A stretch of 9,708 nucleotides of DNA from Methanomassiliicoccales archaeon (GCA_013329565.1 DUJZ01000073.1:1-9708); one strand, 5' to 3'; shown: positions 1 to 6,062, counted from the stretch's first letter. The notes: generated by a model from the letters alone, not told the origin. A program made the numbers and translations.

Positions 1-300
1 GCCTTCCACCTTCTTGGCCCGAACGCAGATGCTTCCCTCCGGCAGTTCAAGTTCGTTCGATTTGGATTCTATCCCGTCCAGATCGCACGATCCAAGATAA
101 CGTCCGAAGCGGTGGGTCAGGCCAAGGCGTCCAGCCACCTGAGGGAGGGATTCGATATCGCATTCCGCCAGAAGAAATCCCGGACCGAGGGAGAGCCTCC
201 GGGATCCTGGAGACTCCGCCCTGAGGCAGGCCAGGACCTCCGCTCCAGGCAGGGTCGGATGCTCCCCCGACAGCTCGAACAGCACTTGGCCGATGGTCAT
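1..300 (-). CDS. Trm-G10/Trm11-type tRNA (guanine-N2-)-methyltransferase, N-terminal part (partial, runs off the window)
   Basis: An open minus-strand frame of 100 codons starts at an ATG at 300 and continues past base 1 without a stop. The protein begins MTIGQVLFELSGEHPTLPGA and later contains LTHRFGRYLG. An N-terminal F-E-x-S-G-E-H-P-x-L-P segment followed by a T-H-R-F-G-type strand is what I associate with archaeal Trm-G10 (TIGR01177 family). That enzyme methylates N2 of G10 in tRNA and has an N-terminal THUMP domain followed by a Rossmann-fold methyltransferase domain. Only the part before and into THUMP is visible, so no catalytic motif can be checked. The start lies 8 nt after the radA stop, so the two are probably co-transcribed. 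The family call is from memory of the N-terminal pattern. Another THUMP protein is the main alternative. Confidence 0.7.
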   Translation of the reverse strand, partial: MTIGQVLFELSGEHPTLPGAEVLACLRAESPGSRRLSLGPGFLLAECDIESLPQVAGRLGLTHRFGRYLGSCDLDGIESKSNELELPEGSICVRAKKVEG

Positions 301-308
301 GATGGCGT

Positions 309-1250
309 TCAGTCCCTGATGCCTTCCTCGGTCACGTTGATGACCACTTCTGCTTCCGGCCGGTCCGGGGAATCTATGAGCCGGGCTATCCTGCGGGTCC
401 CCTTGCTCTTGCGCAGGTAGACCCGGTAGGTGGATGCGTGGCCAACCACGTGCCCGCCTACCGGGCGGGTGGGATCGCCAAAGAAAGCGTCCGGTTTGGC
501 GGAGACCTGGTTGGTCACGGCTATCACAGCATTGTTCACCTCGGCGAAGGCCAGCAGCTCGTGCATGTGCTTGTTGAGCAGGCCCTGCCTTTCCGCTAAC
601 GTCCCACGGCCGACGAACTCCGCGCGGAAGTGGGCGGTAAGAGAATCCACGATCATCAAGCGGACCGGGTGTATCTTGCCAACATCGGCCGCCTTCTCCA
701 CCAGCAGCATCTGGTGCGAGGAGTTATAGGCTCTGGCGACGTGGATGCGCTTGAGCACCTCTTCGGGGTCCATCCCGTGGGCGTTGGCCATCTGTACGAT
801 CCTCTCTGGGCGGAAGGTGTTCTCGGTGTCTATGATGACAACGTCGCCGTCCAATCCGCCCTTCTCCTTGGGCAGGGTGGCGTTCACGGCCAACTGGAAG
901 CATATCTGGGTCTTGCCGCTTCCGAACTCCCCGTAGAACTCATGTATGGCCTGGGATTCCAGCCCGTTTCCTAGCAGTTCGTCGAAAGCCTTCGAACTGG
1001 TGGTCAGCCGGTCGAGGTTCTTTCTCCTCTCGAATATTATGTCGCCCGATTCGAAACCGCCCACGTCGGCGGCCTTTTTGGCGGCGTCTATGATCTTGAT
1101 CGCGGTGGCCTCCCCTATGTCGCAGGTGTCGGCCAGGGTCTTGGGCGACTCCACCGCTATGGTCATGAGGTTTGTGTATCCTGCTTCTCTAAGCTTATCG
1201 GCAGTTGCGGGTCCTACTCCAGGCAACTCTTCAATGTTGGCGTTCGCCAT
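309..1250 (-). CDS. radA: DNA repair and recombination protein RadA
   Basis: A complete 313-residue archaeal RecA/Rad51 homologue. It forms ATP-dependent filaments on single-stranded DNA and catalyses strand exchange in recombinational repair. Residues 6-60 form the N-terminal helix-hairpin-helix domain ([12 protein letters not shown], residues 9-20). The Walker A motif GEFGSGKT is at 107-114 and Walker B LMIVD at 198-202. [10 protein letters not shown] (245-254) and the G-rich stretch near 265-271 cover the DNA-binding loop 2 region. The length is normal for RadA. The polymerisation motif in the linker, usually F-x-x-A, appears to be F66-E-S-G69, a conservative change. The ATG at 1250 is preceded by an AGGTG-like site about 5 nt upstream. 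A TATA-like stretch lies at 1281-1290. The gene is divergent from the membrane protein gene and upstream of the tRNA methyltransferase. Confidence 0.97.
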   Translation of the reverse strand: MANANIEELPGVGPATADKLREAGYTNLMTIAVESPKTLADTCDIGEATAIKIIDAAKKAADVGGFESGDIIFERRKNLDRLTTSSKAFDELLGNGLESQAIHEFYGEFGSGKTQICFQLAVNATLPKEKGGLDGDVVIIDTENTFRPERIVQMANAHGMDPEEVLKRIHVARAYNSSHQMLLVEKAADVGKIHPVRLMIVDSLTAHFRAEFVGRGTLAERQGLLNKHMHELLAFAEVNNAVIAVTNQVSAKPDAFFGDPTRPVGGHVVGHASTYRVYLRKSKGTRRIARLIDSPDRPEAEVVINVTEEGIRD

Positions 1251-1280
1251 GTCTGCACCTATCCTTCCTTATCCTTGAGC

Positions 1281-1290
1281 ATATTAAAAA
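1281..1290 (-). promoter_or_regulatory. Probable radA TATA box
   Basis: On the minus strand this reads TTTTTAATAT. Its centre is about 35 nt upstream of the radA ATG. Transcription starting about 25 nt downstream would give a short leader of roughly 8-10 nt, enough for the AGGTG-like ribosome site. This is inferred from archaeal promoter geometry only. Confidence 0.5.
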
Positions 1291-1298
1291 GATGTTTG

Positions 1299-1342
1299 GG
1301 GGTGGACCGAAAGTGATTCGGTCGAATGAATCATGCCACCCC
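1299..1342. repeat. Nested inverted repeat between radA and the membrane protein gene
   Basis: Outer arms GGGGTGG (1299-1305) and CCACCCC (1336-1342) pair perfectly. Immediately inside, ACCGAA (1306-1311) and TTCGGT (1317-1322) form a perfect 6-bp hairpin with a 5-nt loop. The 13 nt between the right-hand arms include GAATCA, which can instead pair with TGATTC (1314-1319), giving an alternative fold. The element sits in the divergent promoter region, just upstream of the radA TATA box. It could be an operator, or part of a leader if transcribed to the right. No known RNA family is recognised. Confidence 0.6.
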
Positions 1343-1421
1343 GGGGATTAAGCTATGGCGGTTACAGTTTGTATTAGGCGCATCAAAAACGTTTATTACC
1401 GAGTTATTATTAGGGAGGTCC

Positions 1422-2084
1422 ATGGCCCAGAAGAAGCGTAAAGAGCCAGAGGTCAAGGAGGAATACAACTTCACTCCTCCGGACTTCAATGAGAAGGAGT
1501 TCTTGGAGAAGGACATAACGGTCACCAAGACGGTTCTGCTCAGCGCACTCCTGGCCCTGGTGTTCGGAGTGGTGGCTTACTTCACCACCAACTTATCGTT
1601 TGTCATCGGCCTACTGATCATCGTCATCGGAGCGGTGGCCCTGAAGCGCATATTCGAGTTCCTCCCCGTCGACCTCAGTGCGTTGGAGAACAAGACCTGG
1701 TTCGGGAACGGAGCGATGTTCTTCTTTCTGGCGTTGGGCATATGGATCCTGCTGCTGAACCCTCCGTTCGGGGACACCATAGATCCCCAGATAAACGATC
1801 TGGAGGTCTGGGCTGGCGAATTGCAATACAACCGCCCCTACAACAACGTGCCCCTGGGCGAGGTCACCTTCAATGCCACCATAACCGACAACGGCGATCT
1901 GTCCAAGGTCGAGTTCGCCTTCACAGGCGCGGATCCACAAACGTTCGACATGGTGAAAGGGGACGACGGCCGTTACGAGTTCACGTACAACTTCACAGTG
2001 CCCGACACTTACACCTTCGCGGTGATCGCGACCGACGATGCTGGAAACACCCAGACTTACACGTCATCCATCCAGATCGTCTAA
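1422..2084 (+). CDS. Membrane-anchored protein with three TM segments and an outer Ig-like domain (unknown function)
   Basis: A 220-residue protein that I do not recognise as a named family. Residues 1-35 are charged (KKRK near the start, many E/K) and probably cytoplasmic. Hydrophobic segments at about 36-55, 58-78 and 97-115 look like three membrane spans. Residues 120-220 are hydrophilic and beta-rich, with the pattern V-x-F-x-A-x-I-x-D-N-G-x-L followed by Y-E-F-T-Y and a D-D-A-G-N-T repeat near the end. This is typical of Ig-like/cadherin-like surface domains, so it likely faces outward. The ATG at 1422 is chosen because GGAGGT lies 2 nt upstream. An in-frame ATG at 1329 has no such site and would add an unlikely segment. 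The gene stands alone on its strand and its stop overlaps the convergent cca stop. A surface or envelope role is inference. Confidence 0.85.
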   Translation: MAQKKRKEPEVKEEYNFTPPDFNEKEFLEKDITVTKTVLLSALLALVFGVVAYFTTNLSFVIGLLIIVIGAVALKRIFEFLPVDLSALENKTWFGNGAMFFFLALGIWILLLNPPFGDTIDPQINDLEVWAGELQYNRPYNNVPLGEVTFNATITDNGDLSKVEFAFTGADPQTFDMVKGDDGRYEFTYNFTVPDTYTFAVIATDDAGNTQTYTSSIQIV

Positions 2085-3436
2085 ACCCGCCAGGCCTCTC
2101 TTCTATCCAGCAGGAGGGTGAAGGCCCTCCGGTTGGCCGTTTTGTAAACGTCACGCCCCGAGTAGCACTTCAATCCCTTCAGATCGCGGAGGTCGTTCCC
2201 TAAAGCCGCTTCCTTTCCTTTGGCCAGGACAAGCGTCGCCGGGTCGCGGTGCTCCCTTTTGACGTACACCATCCACTTGCCGTCGATCATGAACGGCTGG
2301 CCCAGTCCAGACTTCCTCCACTTGCCCACGAATTCGTCAGCGTTCTCGGTGCATGCCGGGGGGCCCTGATGCAATCGCGACGGCGGCAGTTCCGTGGAGA
2401 ACAGTTCAAAGACGGTTCGGATGTCCTTTCCTACGGAGTACTTCATATCCAGCACCTGGAAGTCGTTCATCTCCAGAAGCTTCCTGAGGCCCAGAACGCT
2501 CCTCTGGACCTGCGGATACAGGTTGTCGTCCACCAGGTCCGGGCGGTCCAGGACCACTGCGAACGGGGAGGTTCCCCGGTTCCGGAAGGTGGCCTCGATG
2601 ATGTCGAGGTCCAGCAAAGGTCTCTTCCGCGGGAAGTAGAACCGTTCGTTCCGTTCCCGCAGATACTCCCGGCTGGCGTGCACGAAGAGGCAGAACTGGT
2701 CCAGGGAGAGCGCGGACGAGACGTTCCTTTTGGCATCGACCGGGTCCCAGAAGGTCAGCGGAGCGCTTCCACCCGTTTTCTTGAAACTGTCCATGTCCAT
2801 GACCACGCCCGGACGCCATCCGGAGGCGGCCCCGAGCACGCTGAGCATATCTCCGAACTTGATGATCAGCAGCTCCGTCAGGTAACCGGAGAACCCCTGC
2901 ACCTTGGCCTCCGCGCCGTAAACGCCTACGCCCTTCATGAACTGCTTCAGCAGGAGCACCTGCTCCCTCTTGGTGGCATCCAGACTGGAGAGTACGAACT
3001 TGGTGTGGAACGGTGTACGGTCCACCGCCGATCTTATTTTTGAAGCGTCCGGCACGGCGTAGCAAGGTACGAGATCGACCTCGAACCCCCCGATCTCCCC
3101 GTGGGTGTATGGGTGCTCAGCGTACCTCGTCTTGCCGCCCAGGACTTCCTGGCCGATGCGCAGGCCTATCTTTTCAAGGTCCTTGCGTTCCACGGTCTCA
3201 GGGAACAGCACGAAGAGGTCGATGTCCGGTTCTCCCACGTACGTTCCCTTGGCTACCGAGCCGACCAGCATGGTGCGCAGGTCCAGCCCGCTGCGGGAGA
3301 TCGATTCGCCCGTCGAGCGTTGCAGCTGCCCGACCGCCTCGTCCAGCCTCCGGATAGTTCCGTCCTTCGGCCTGATCCTGCGAAGAACCTCCTCCTCCAA
3401 GGACATGGGTTGGGCATTGGGGAAGAGCGTTATCAT
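2081..3436 (-). CDS. cca: CCA-adding enzyme (archaeal class I tRNA nucleotidyltransferase)
   Basis: A 451-residue enzyme that adds or repairs the 3' CCA end of tRNA using CTP and ATP without a nucleic-acid template. The class I nucleotidyltransferase signature is clear: GSVAKGT at 59-65, the metal-binding pair D71-x-D73 (EPDIDLFV), and the third carboxylate D121 in EVDLVPCY. RTPFHTKFV and QGFSGYLTELLIIKFG match the central part of archaeal CCA enzymes, and total length is usual for the family. The ATG at 3436 has no clear ribosome site. An in-frame ATG at 3406 (residue 11) is a possible alternative start. Upstream on the same strand is a hairpin-forming spacer that may be a small RNA gene or the cca leader. 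The tRNA-Tyr gene in this window already encodes CCA, so for that tRNA the enzyme would mainly do repair. Confidence 0.95.
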   Translation of the reverse strand: MITLFPNAQPMSLEEEVLRRIRPKDGTIRRLDEAVGQLQRSTGESISRSGLDLRTMLVGSVAKGTYVGEPDIDLFVLFPETVERKDLEKIGLRIGQEVLGGKTRYAEHPYTHGEIGGFEVDLVPCYAVPDASKIRSAVDRTPFHTKFVLSSLDATKREQVLLLKQFMKGVGVYGAEAKVQGFSGYLTELLIIKFGDMLSVLGAASGWRPGVVMDMDSFKKTGGSAPLTFWDPVDAKRNVSSALSLDQFCLFVHASREYLRERNERFYFPRKRPLLDLDIIEATFRNRGTSPFAVVLDRPDLVDDNLYPQVQRSVLGLRKLLEMNDFQVLDMKYSVGKDIRTVFELFSTELPPSRLHQGPPACTENADEFVGKWRKSGLGQPFMIDGKWMVYVKREHRDPATLVLAKGKEAALGNDLRDLKGLKCYSGRDVYKTANRRAFTLLLDRREAWRV

Positions 3437-3444
3437 CTTTTAGG

Positions 3445-3521
3445 AAAAAATCGCAGCGGGCCGGGGTGGTGGGGATTCAAAACTATAGGAGGAGGATCCA
3501 CCGGCCTTCGTGCGCTGCAAT
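3445..3521 (-). ncRNA. Candidate small structured RNA (or structured cca leader)
   Basis: No reading frame explains this spacer. On the minus strand, GCAGCG (3518-3513) pairs with CGCTGC (3458-3453). Inside, GGCC (3506-3503) pairs with GGCC (3462-3459), and GGTGG (3502-3498) pairs with CCACC (3469-3465), with a 6-nt one-sided bulge and a 2-nt bulge. The 28-nt loop (3497-3470) includes CCTCCTCC. The stem is followed after 2 nt by six T residues (3450-3445), a plausible archaeal termination signal. A good TATA box lies about 25 nt upstream of the expected 5' end at 3520-3522. Because cca begins 8 nt beyond the T-run, the same element could be a cca leader or attenuator. It matches no RNA family I recognise. 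It lacks a tRNA T-arm, C/D boxes and an ACA tail. Confidence 0.5.
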
Positions 3522-3540
3522 CTATACTATGTAAGCGCTA

Positions 3541-3552
3541 CTATATAAAAAT
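3541..3552 (-). promoter_or_regulatory. TATA box for the candidate small RNA / cca
   Basis: The minus strand reads TATTTTTATATAG here, preceded by a purine-rich GAAAAG that resembles a BRE element. It lies directly after the stop codon of the MBL-fold gene. Spacing predicts a start near 3521, at the foot of the predicted stem. Confidence 0.55.
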
Positions 3553-3558
3553 AACTTT

Positions 3559-4353
3559 TCAGGACCCGGAACGGTGAATGCGAATCACCTTACCCAGCTG
3601 TACGCTCATCAGGTCGTGGGCGGCGACGGTGCGCACCCCGGTGCCCCTCTCGATCATGCTCGCCTGCTTCTCGGCCCCGGCGTGGACGAGCTTGGCGCCG
3701 AAATGGGTGAGAATGGTCATTTCCGGTTTTACGACCTTAACGAACTCCAGGGCGTCCTCGGTGCACAGGTGGTTCGGTATCCTGGCCCCCCATGGGCGTG
3801 TAAGGGGGAGGATGAGCAGCCGGCTGCCCTCCTGGTCCCTTGCCACGCGCTCGTCCAGCTCCGTGTCGCTCACGTACGACACCAGCCCGTCGCGGGTCTC
3901 TATGGAGAACCCGACCCCGGTCGGGTCGCTGTGCCTGGTGCTGGTGAATCTTATTTTTACGCCCTCGACATCGACGCTGCCCCCGGGCGAGGCCAGCTCG
4001 ATTCGGTCCAGAAGTGAGCGGTGATAATTGGATATTGCCGGCCCGTGCAGCTGCGACCCTTCCAGGACGGAGCGGGAGGCGAGCAGCGTCCCTCTTTTCT
4101 TGAGGCCGCCGCGGGACATTCCCTCGATCATCACTTCCGCATCCGAATAGTGATCGGGATGGCAGTGGGATACGAGCACCGCGTCGGTCTTGGCGGGATC
4201 CAGCTTCACGCGGTGCATCTGGTGCGCGGCGGACGGACCTGGGTCTATGTGCATGTTGACCCCGTCCATGAGATAAAGCCCACCGGTGGCCCTGATCTGA
4301 TATATGGTGGAGAAACGCCCACCCCCGGTTCCCAGGAACACCAATTTGGTCAT
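3559..4353 (-). CDS. MBL-fold metallo-hydrolase (RNase Z/PhnP-like superfamily, substrate unknown)
   Basis: A 264-residue metallo-beta-lactamase-fold protein. It opens with MTKLVFLGTGGG, the usual first strand and glycine loop. The HxHxDH metal motif is S-H63-C-H65-P-D67-H68-Y, with further likely ligands H141 (TRHSDP), D163 (SDTEL) and H217 (THFG). This supports a two-metal hydrolase. H195 (NHLCTED) is a possible extra ligand. Length fits single-domain members. I cannot assign the substrate; RNase Z-like nuclease, phosphodiesterase (PhnP-like) and lactonase-like activity all share this pattern. The ATG at 4353 is chosen because AGGTG lies 9 nt upstream. A GTG at 4365 overlaps that ribosome site and is unlikely to be the start. 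The gene is divergent from the amidohydrolase and upstream of the candidate RNA and cca on the same strand, so a role in RNA processing is possible but unproven. Confidence 0.9.
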   Translation of the reverse strand: MTKLVFLGTGGGRFSTIYQIRATGGLYLMDGVNMHIDPGPSAAHQMHRVKLDPAKTDAVLVSHCHPDHYSDAEVMIEGMSRGGLKKRGTLLASRSVLEGSQLHGPAISNYHRSLLDRIELASPGGSVDVEGVKIRFTSTRHSDPTGVGFSIETRDGLVSYVSDTELDERVARDQEGSRLLILPLTRPWGARIPNHLCTEDALEFVKVVKPEMTILTHFGAKLVHAGAEKQASMIERGTGVRTVAAHDLMSVQLGKVIRIHRSGS

Positions 4354-4396
4354 GGCAGCCCGCACCTAGACGATGTAAGGTCCCATGCAGGAACTG

Positions 4397-4406
4397 GAAA
4401 ATTAAA
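4397..4406 (-). promoter_or_regulatory. Possible TATA box of the MBL-fold gene
   Basis: The minus strand reads TTTAATTTTC in a short A+T-rich patch, about 47 nt upstream of the chosen ATG. This leaves room for a leader containing the AGGTG site. The match is moderate. Confidence 0.35.
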
Positions 4407-4423
4407 CTTGCTACCCCGGCATA

Positions 4424-4432
4424 CAATTATAA
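4424..4432 (+). promoter_or_regulatory. TATA box of the amidohydrolase gene (leaderless mRNA predicted)
   Basis: CAATTATAAT lies centred about 28 nt before the A of the ATG at 4457. No purine-rich ribosome site precedes that ATG. This geometry predicts that transcription starts at or next to the start codon. Confidence 0.6.
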
Positions 4433-4456
4433 TCGCCGGAAAGCCTTCCAGGGCCG

Positions 4457-5755
4457 ATGGCTAGAAGCGTGCTCATCAGGAACGGAACGATCATGACCCA
4501 GGACCAGGCCCGCAGGGTGTTCGTGGGGGACATCCTCGTTCAGGACGGCATCATCGCCGAGGTCGGGAAGGTCCGGGGAGGCGCTGACGAGGAGATCGAT
4601 GCCAAGGGCGCCCCGGTGATGCCCGGACTGATCAACACCCACTGCCACGTGGCCATGTCCGTACTTAGGGGCATGGCCGACGATCTTCCGTTCGGTGACT
4701 TCCTGAACCGGGTCTTCGCCATCGACTCGGACCGCCAGGACGAGGACCTGCTGGCCGGGTCCCGTCTCGGTTGCCTGGAGATGCTCACCGGCGGTACCAC
4801 CACCTTCGTGGACCTCTATTACTCTCAGGATGTGATCGCTCAGGCGGTCAAGGAGGTAGGGATGCGCGGGGTGCTGTGCTGGGCCGTGCTCGATCAGCAG
4901 TTCACCACCCAGAACGGCGTTCCGCTGGACAACTGCAAATCGTTCCACTCGCGCTTCGCCGGGGACAGGAACATCTTGCCTGGTATCGGCCTGCAGGGCG
5001 TCTACGTCTGCTCGGAGGAGACGTTCATGGGTTCCCGGGAATTCTCGGACCGCACTGGCGCGCTGATGACCTTCCATCTTTCGGAGACGAGGGGAGAGGT
5101 CTACGAGCACAAGGACAGGACCGGGAAGCGACCGGGCGACTGGCTCTCTTCCATCGGTTTCTTGAACGAAAGATGCCTGGCCGCCCATTCCGCCTGGCTC
5201 ACCATAAACGAGGTCCGGGCTCTGGCCAAGGCCGGTGCGTCCATATCTACCTGCCCGGTGTCCAACATGAAGCTGGCCACCGGCGGCGTGGCGCCGATAC
5301 CGGAGATGCTACGGGAAGGCGTCAACGTCACCATCGGGACGGACGGTTCAACGACCAACAACTCCATGGACATGTTCGGGGAGATGAAGACGCTCGCGTT
5401 ATTGCAGAAGTCCAGCCGCTGGGACCCGACGGTGGTCAAGGCCCAGGAGGCGTTGGATTTCGCCACGGTGAACGCCGCTAAAGCTCTCGGCCTGCAGAAG
5501 GAGATCGGCTCGATCGAGGTGGGCAAGCGGGCGGACATCGTGATCATGGACTCCCGTTCGCCCACGCTCCGGCCGCTCACCCTGGACAACGCCGTCTCCA
5601 ATGTCGTATATTCGGCCGGTCGCGGCGACGTGAGGAGCGTGCTGTGCTTCGGAGATATCGTGGTGAAGGACCGCATACCCCAGAACTTGGACATGGACTC
5701 GGTCATCGAGGACGGGCAGAAGGCCATGGCGGCCATATCGGCTAGAAGAAGGTAA
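4457..5755 (+). CDS. Amidohydrolase, SAH/5'-methylthioadenosine/5'-deoxyadenosine deaminase-like
   Basis: A 432-residue member of the amidohydrolase superfamily, closest in pattern to archaeal and bacterial deaminases that convert the adenine of S-adenosylhomocysteine, methylthioadenosine or 5'-deoxyadenosine to hypoxanthine (MtaD/DadD type). Visible motifs are N-T-H62-C-H64 with LRGMADD, HLSET (H207, E210), A-H244-S, and GTDG (D296). These give the full metal and proton-shuttle set, so it should be active. Residues 1-55 and about 360-420 form the usual flanking beta-sandwich, with IGSIEVGKRADIVIMD near 355. Three pocket positions differ from the characterised Thermotoga enzyme TM0936 as I recall it: its Trp75, Glu84 and His173 correspond here to F82, D90 and Q180. 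The substrate may therefore differ. The ATG at 4457 is supported by a TATA box 28 nt upstream. Confidence 0.85.
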   Translation: MARSVLIRNGTIMTQDQARRVFVGDILVQDGIIAEVGKVRGGADEEIDAKGAPVMPGLINTHCHVAMSVLRGMADDLPFGDFLNRVFAIDSDRQDEDLLAGSRLGCLEMLTGGTTTFVDLYYSQDVIAQAVKEVGMRGVLCWAVLDQQFTTQNGVPLDNCKSFHSRFAGDRNILPGIGLQGVYVCSEETFMGSREFSDRTGALMTFHLSETRGEVYEHKDRTGKRPGDWLSSIGFLNERCLAAHSAWLTINEVRALAKAGASISTCPVSNMKLATGGVAPIPEMLREGVNVTIGTDGSTTNNSMDMFGEMKTLALLQKSSRWDPTVVKAQEALDFATVNAAKALGLQKEIGSIEVGKRADIVIMDSRSPTLRPLTLDNAVSNVVYSAGRGDVRSVLCFGDIVVKDRIPQNLDMDSVIEDGQKAMAAISARRR

Positions 5756-5763
5756 GGAAGGAA

Positions 5764-5875
5764 TGGTCCCGACTCCCGGATTTGAACCGGGCACCTGCTG
5801 ATATCGGCGGCTGAGGACCGGCATGCCGGGATCCCACTACAGTCAGCCGCTCTAGCCAGACTGAGCTAAGTCGGG
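5764..5875 (-). tRNA. tRNA-Tyr(GUA), intron-containing, CCA encoded
   Basis: On the minus strand the acceptor strand CCCGACT (5875-5869) pairs with AGTCGGG, followed by discriminator A (5767) and an encoded CCA (5766-5764). The D stem is GCTC/GAGC. The anticodon stem GCTGA pairs with TCAGC (5801-5797). The loop is C-T-GTA-G plus A38, with the anticodon GTA at 5840-5838. The T arm is CCCGG-TTCAAAT-CCGGG. The variable region is AGGTG, an ordinary type I length. C1-G72 and A73 are the known identity elements of archaeal tRNA-Tyr. Removing a 34-nt intron gives a 75-nt tRNA plus CCA. A TATA box lies about 30 nt upstream. The 3' end is 8 nt from the convergent amidohydrolase stop. Confidence 0.93.
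5803..5836 (-). other. tRNA-Tyr intron at position 37/38
   Basis: This insertion follows G37 and precedes A38, the usual archaeal intron site. A near-canonical bulge-helix-bulge can be drawn: C32, G34 and U35 pair with intron bases close to its 3' end (one U-C mismatch at U33), flanked by 3-nt bulges. The intron contains the palindrome CCGGCATGCCGG (5818-5829) and an extra copy of the 3' anticodon-stem strand, TCAGC (5814-5810). A 21-nt intron ending before that first copy is possible on paper but would leave an 18-nt variable region, which archaeal tRNA-Tyr does not have. Confidence 0.8.
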
Positions 5876-5900
5876 TGTAAGCCACCATAATACAGATAGC

Positions 5901-5910
5901 GTATTTATCA
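5901..5910 (-). promoter_or_regulatory. TATA box of tRNA-Tyr
   Basis: The minus strand reads TGATAAATAC, centred about 30 nt upstream of the mature 5' end. This is the normal spacing for an archaeal tRNA with a short 5' leader. Confidence 0.65.
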
Positions 5911-5990
5911 ATTATCGTGTGCCCGGAGCGCCCCTTGTTCTGTTTTTTCCGATCTGGGTAGCGTGCTCTCTTCCTCGCCCCAAAAAAACT

Positions 5991-5999
5991 ATTATATAT
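5991..5999 (+). promoter_or_regulatory. TATA box of the ribbon-helix-helix gene
   Basis: ATTATATAT follows an A-rich stretch and lies about 68 nt before the chosen ATG. It predicts a start near 6020 and a leader of about 40 nt. That leader contains a small hairpin, AGGTC (6030-6034) with GACCT (6040-6044) and a 5-nt loop. Confidence 0.55.
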
Positions 6000-6062
6000 G
6001 GACGAAGTCATAGTCATGTCGGACAATAGAGGTCTAAGCGACCTACGTTGTCAGGAAGTACG

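Noticed and set aside
2249..3043. Long plus-strand open frame opposite cca (264 codons)
   Set aside because: It lies fully antisense to a well-supported CCA-adding enzyme, and its residue composition looks like a shadow of G+C-rich codons with no recognisable domain.
3453..3518. tRNA gene in the MBL-cca spacer
   Set aside because: The TTTTGAATCC stretch resembles part of a T loop, but there is no 5-bp T stem, no D arm and no 7-bp acceptor with a discriminator.
4354..4365. GTG start for the MBL-fold gene at 4365
   Set aside because: That GTG is part of the AGGTG ribosome site serving the ATG at 4353, and the extra residues precede the usual first beta strand.
4427..5188. Long minus-strand open frame opposite the amidohydrolase (253 codons)
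   Set aside because: The opposite strand carries all catalytic motifs of an amidohydrolase. The minus frame has no motif, start site or promoter of its own.
5797..5814. Type II (long variable arm) interpretation of the tRNA, using the first TCAGC as the anticodon-stem strand
   Set aside because: Archaeal tRNA-Tyr is type I. Using the second TCAGC gives a normal 5-nt variable region and a standard intron position.
5742..6026. Minus-strand open frame across the tRNA-Tyr locus
   Set aside because: The sequence is explained by the tRNA, its intron and its promoter. The frame merely reads through them.
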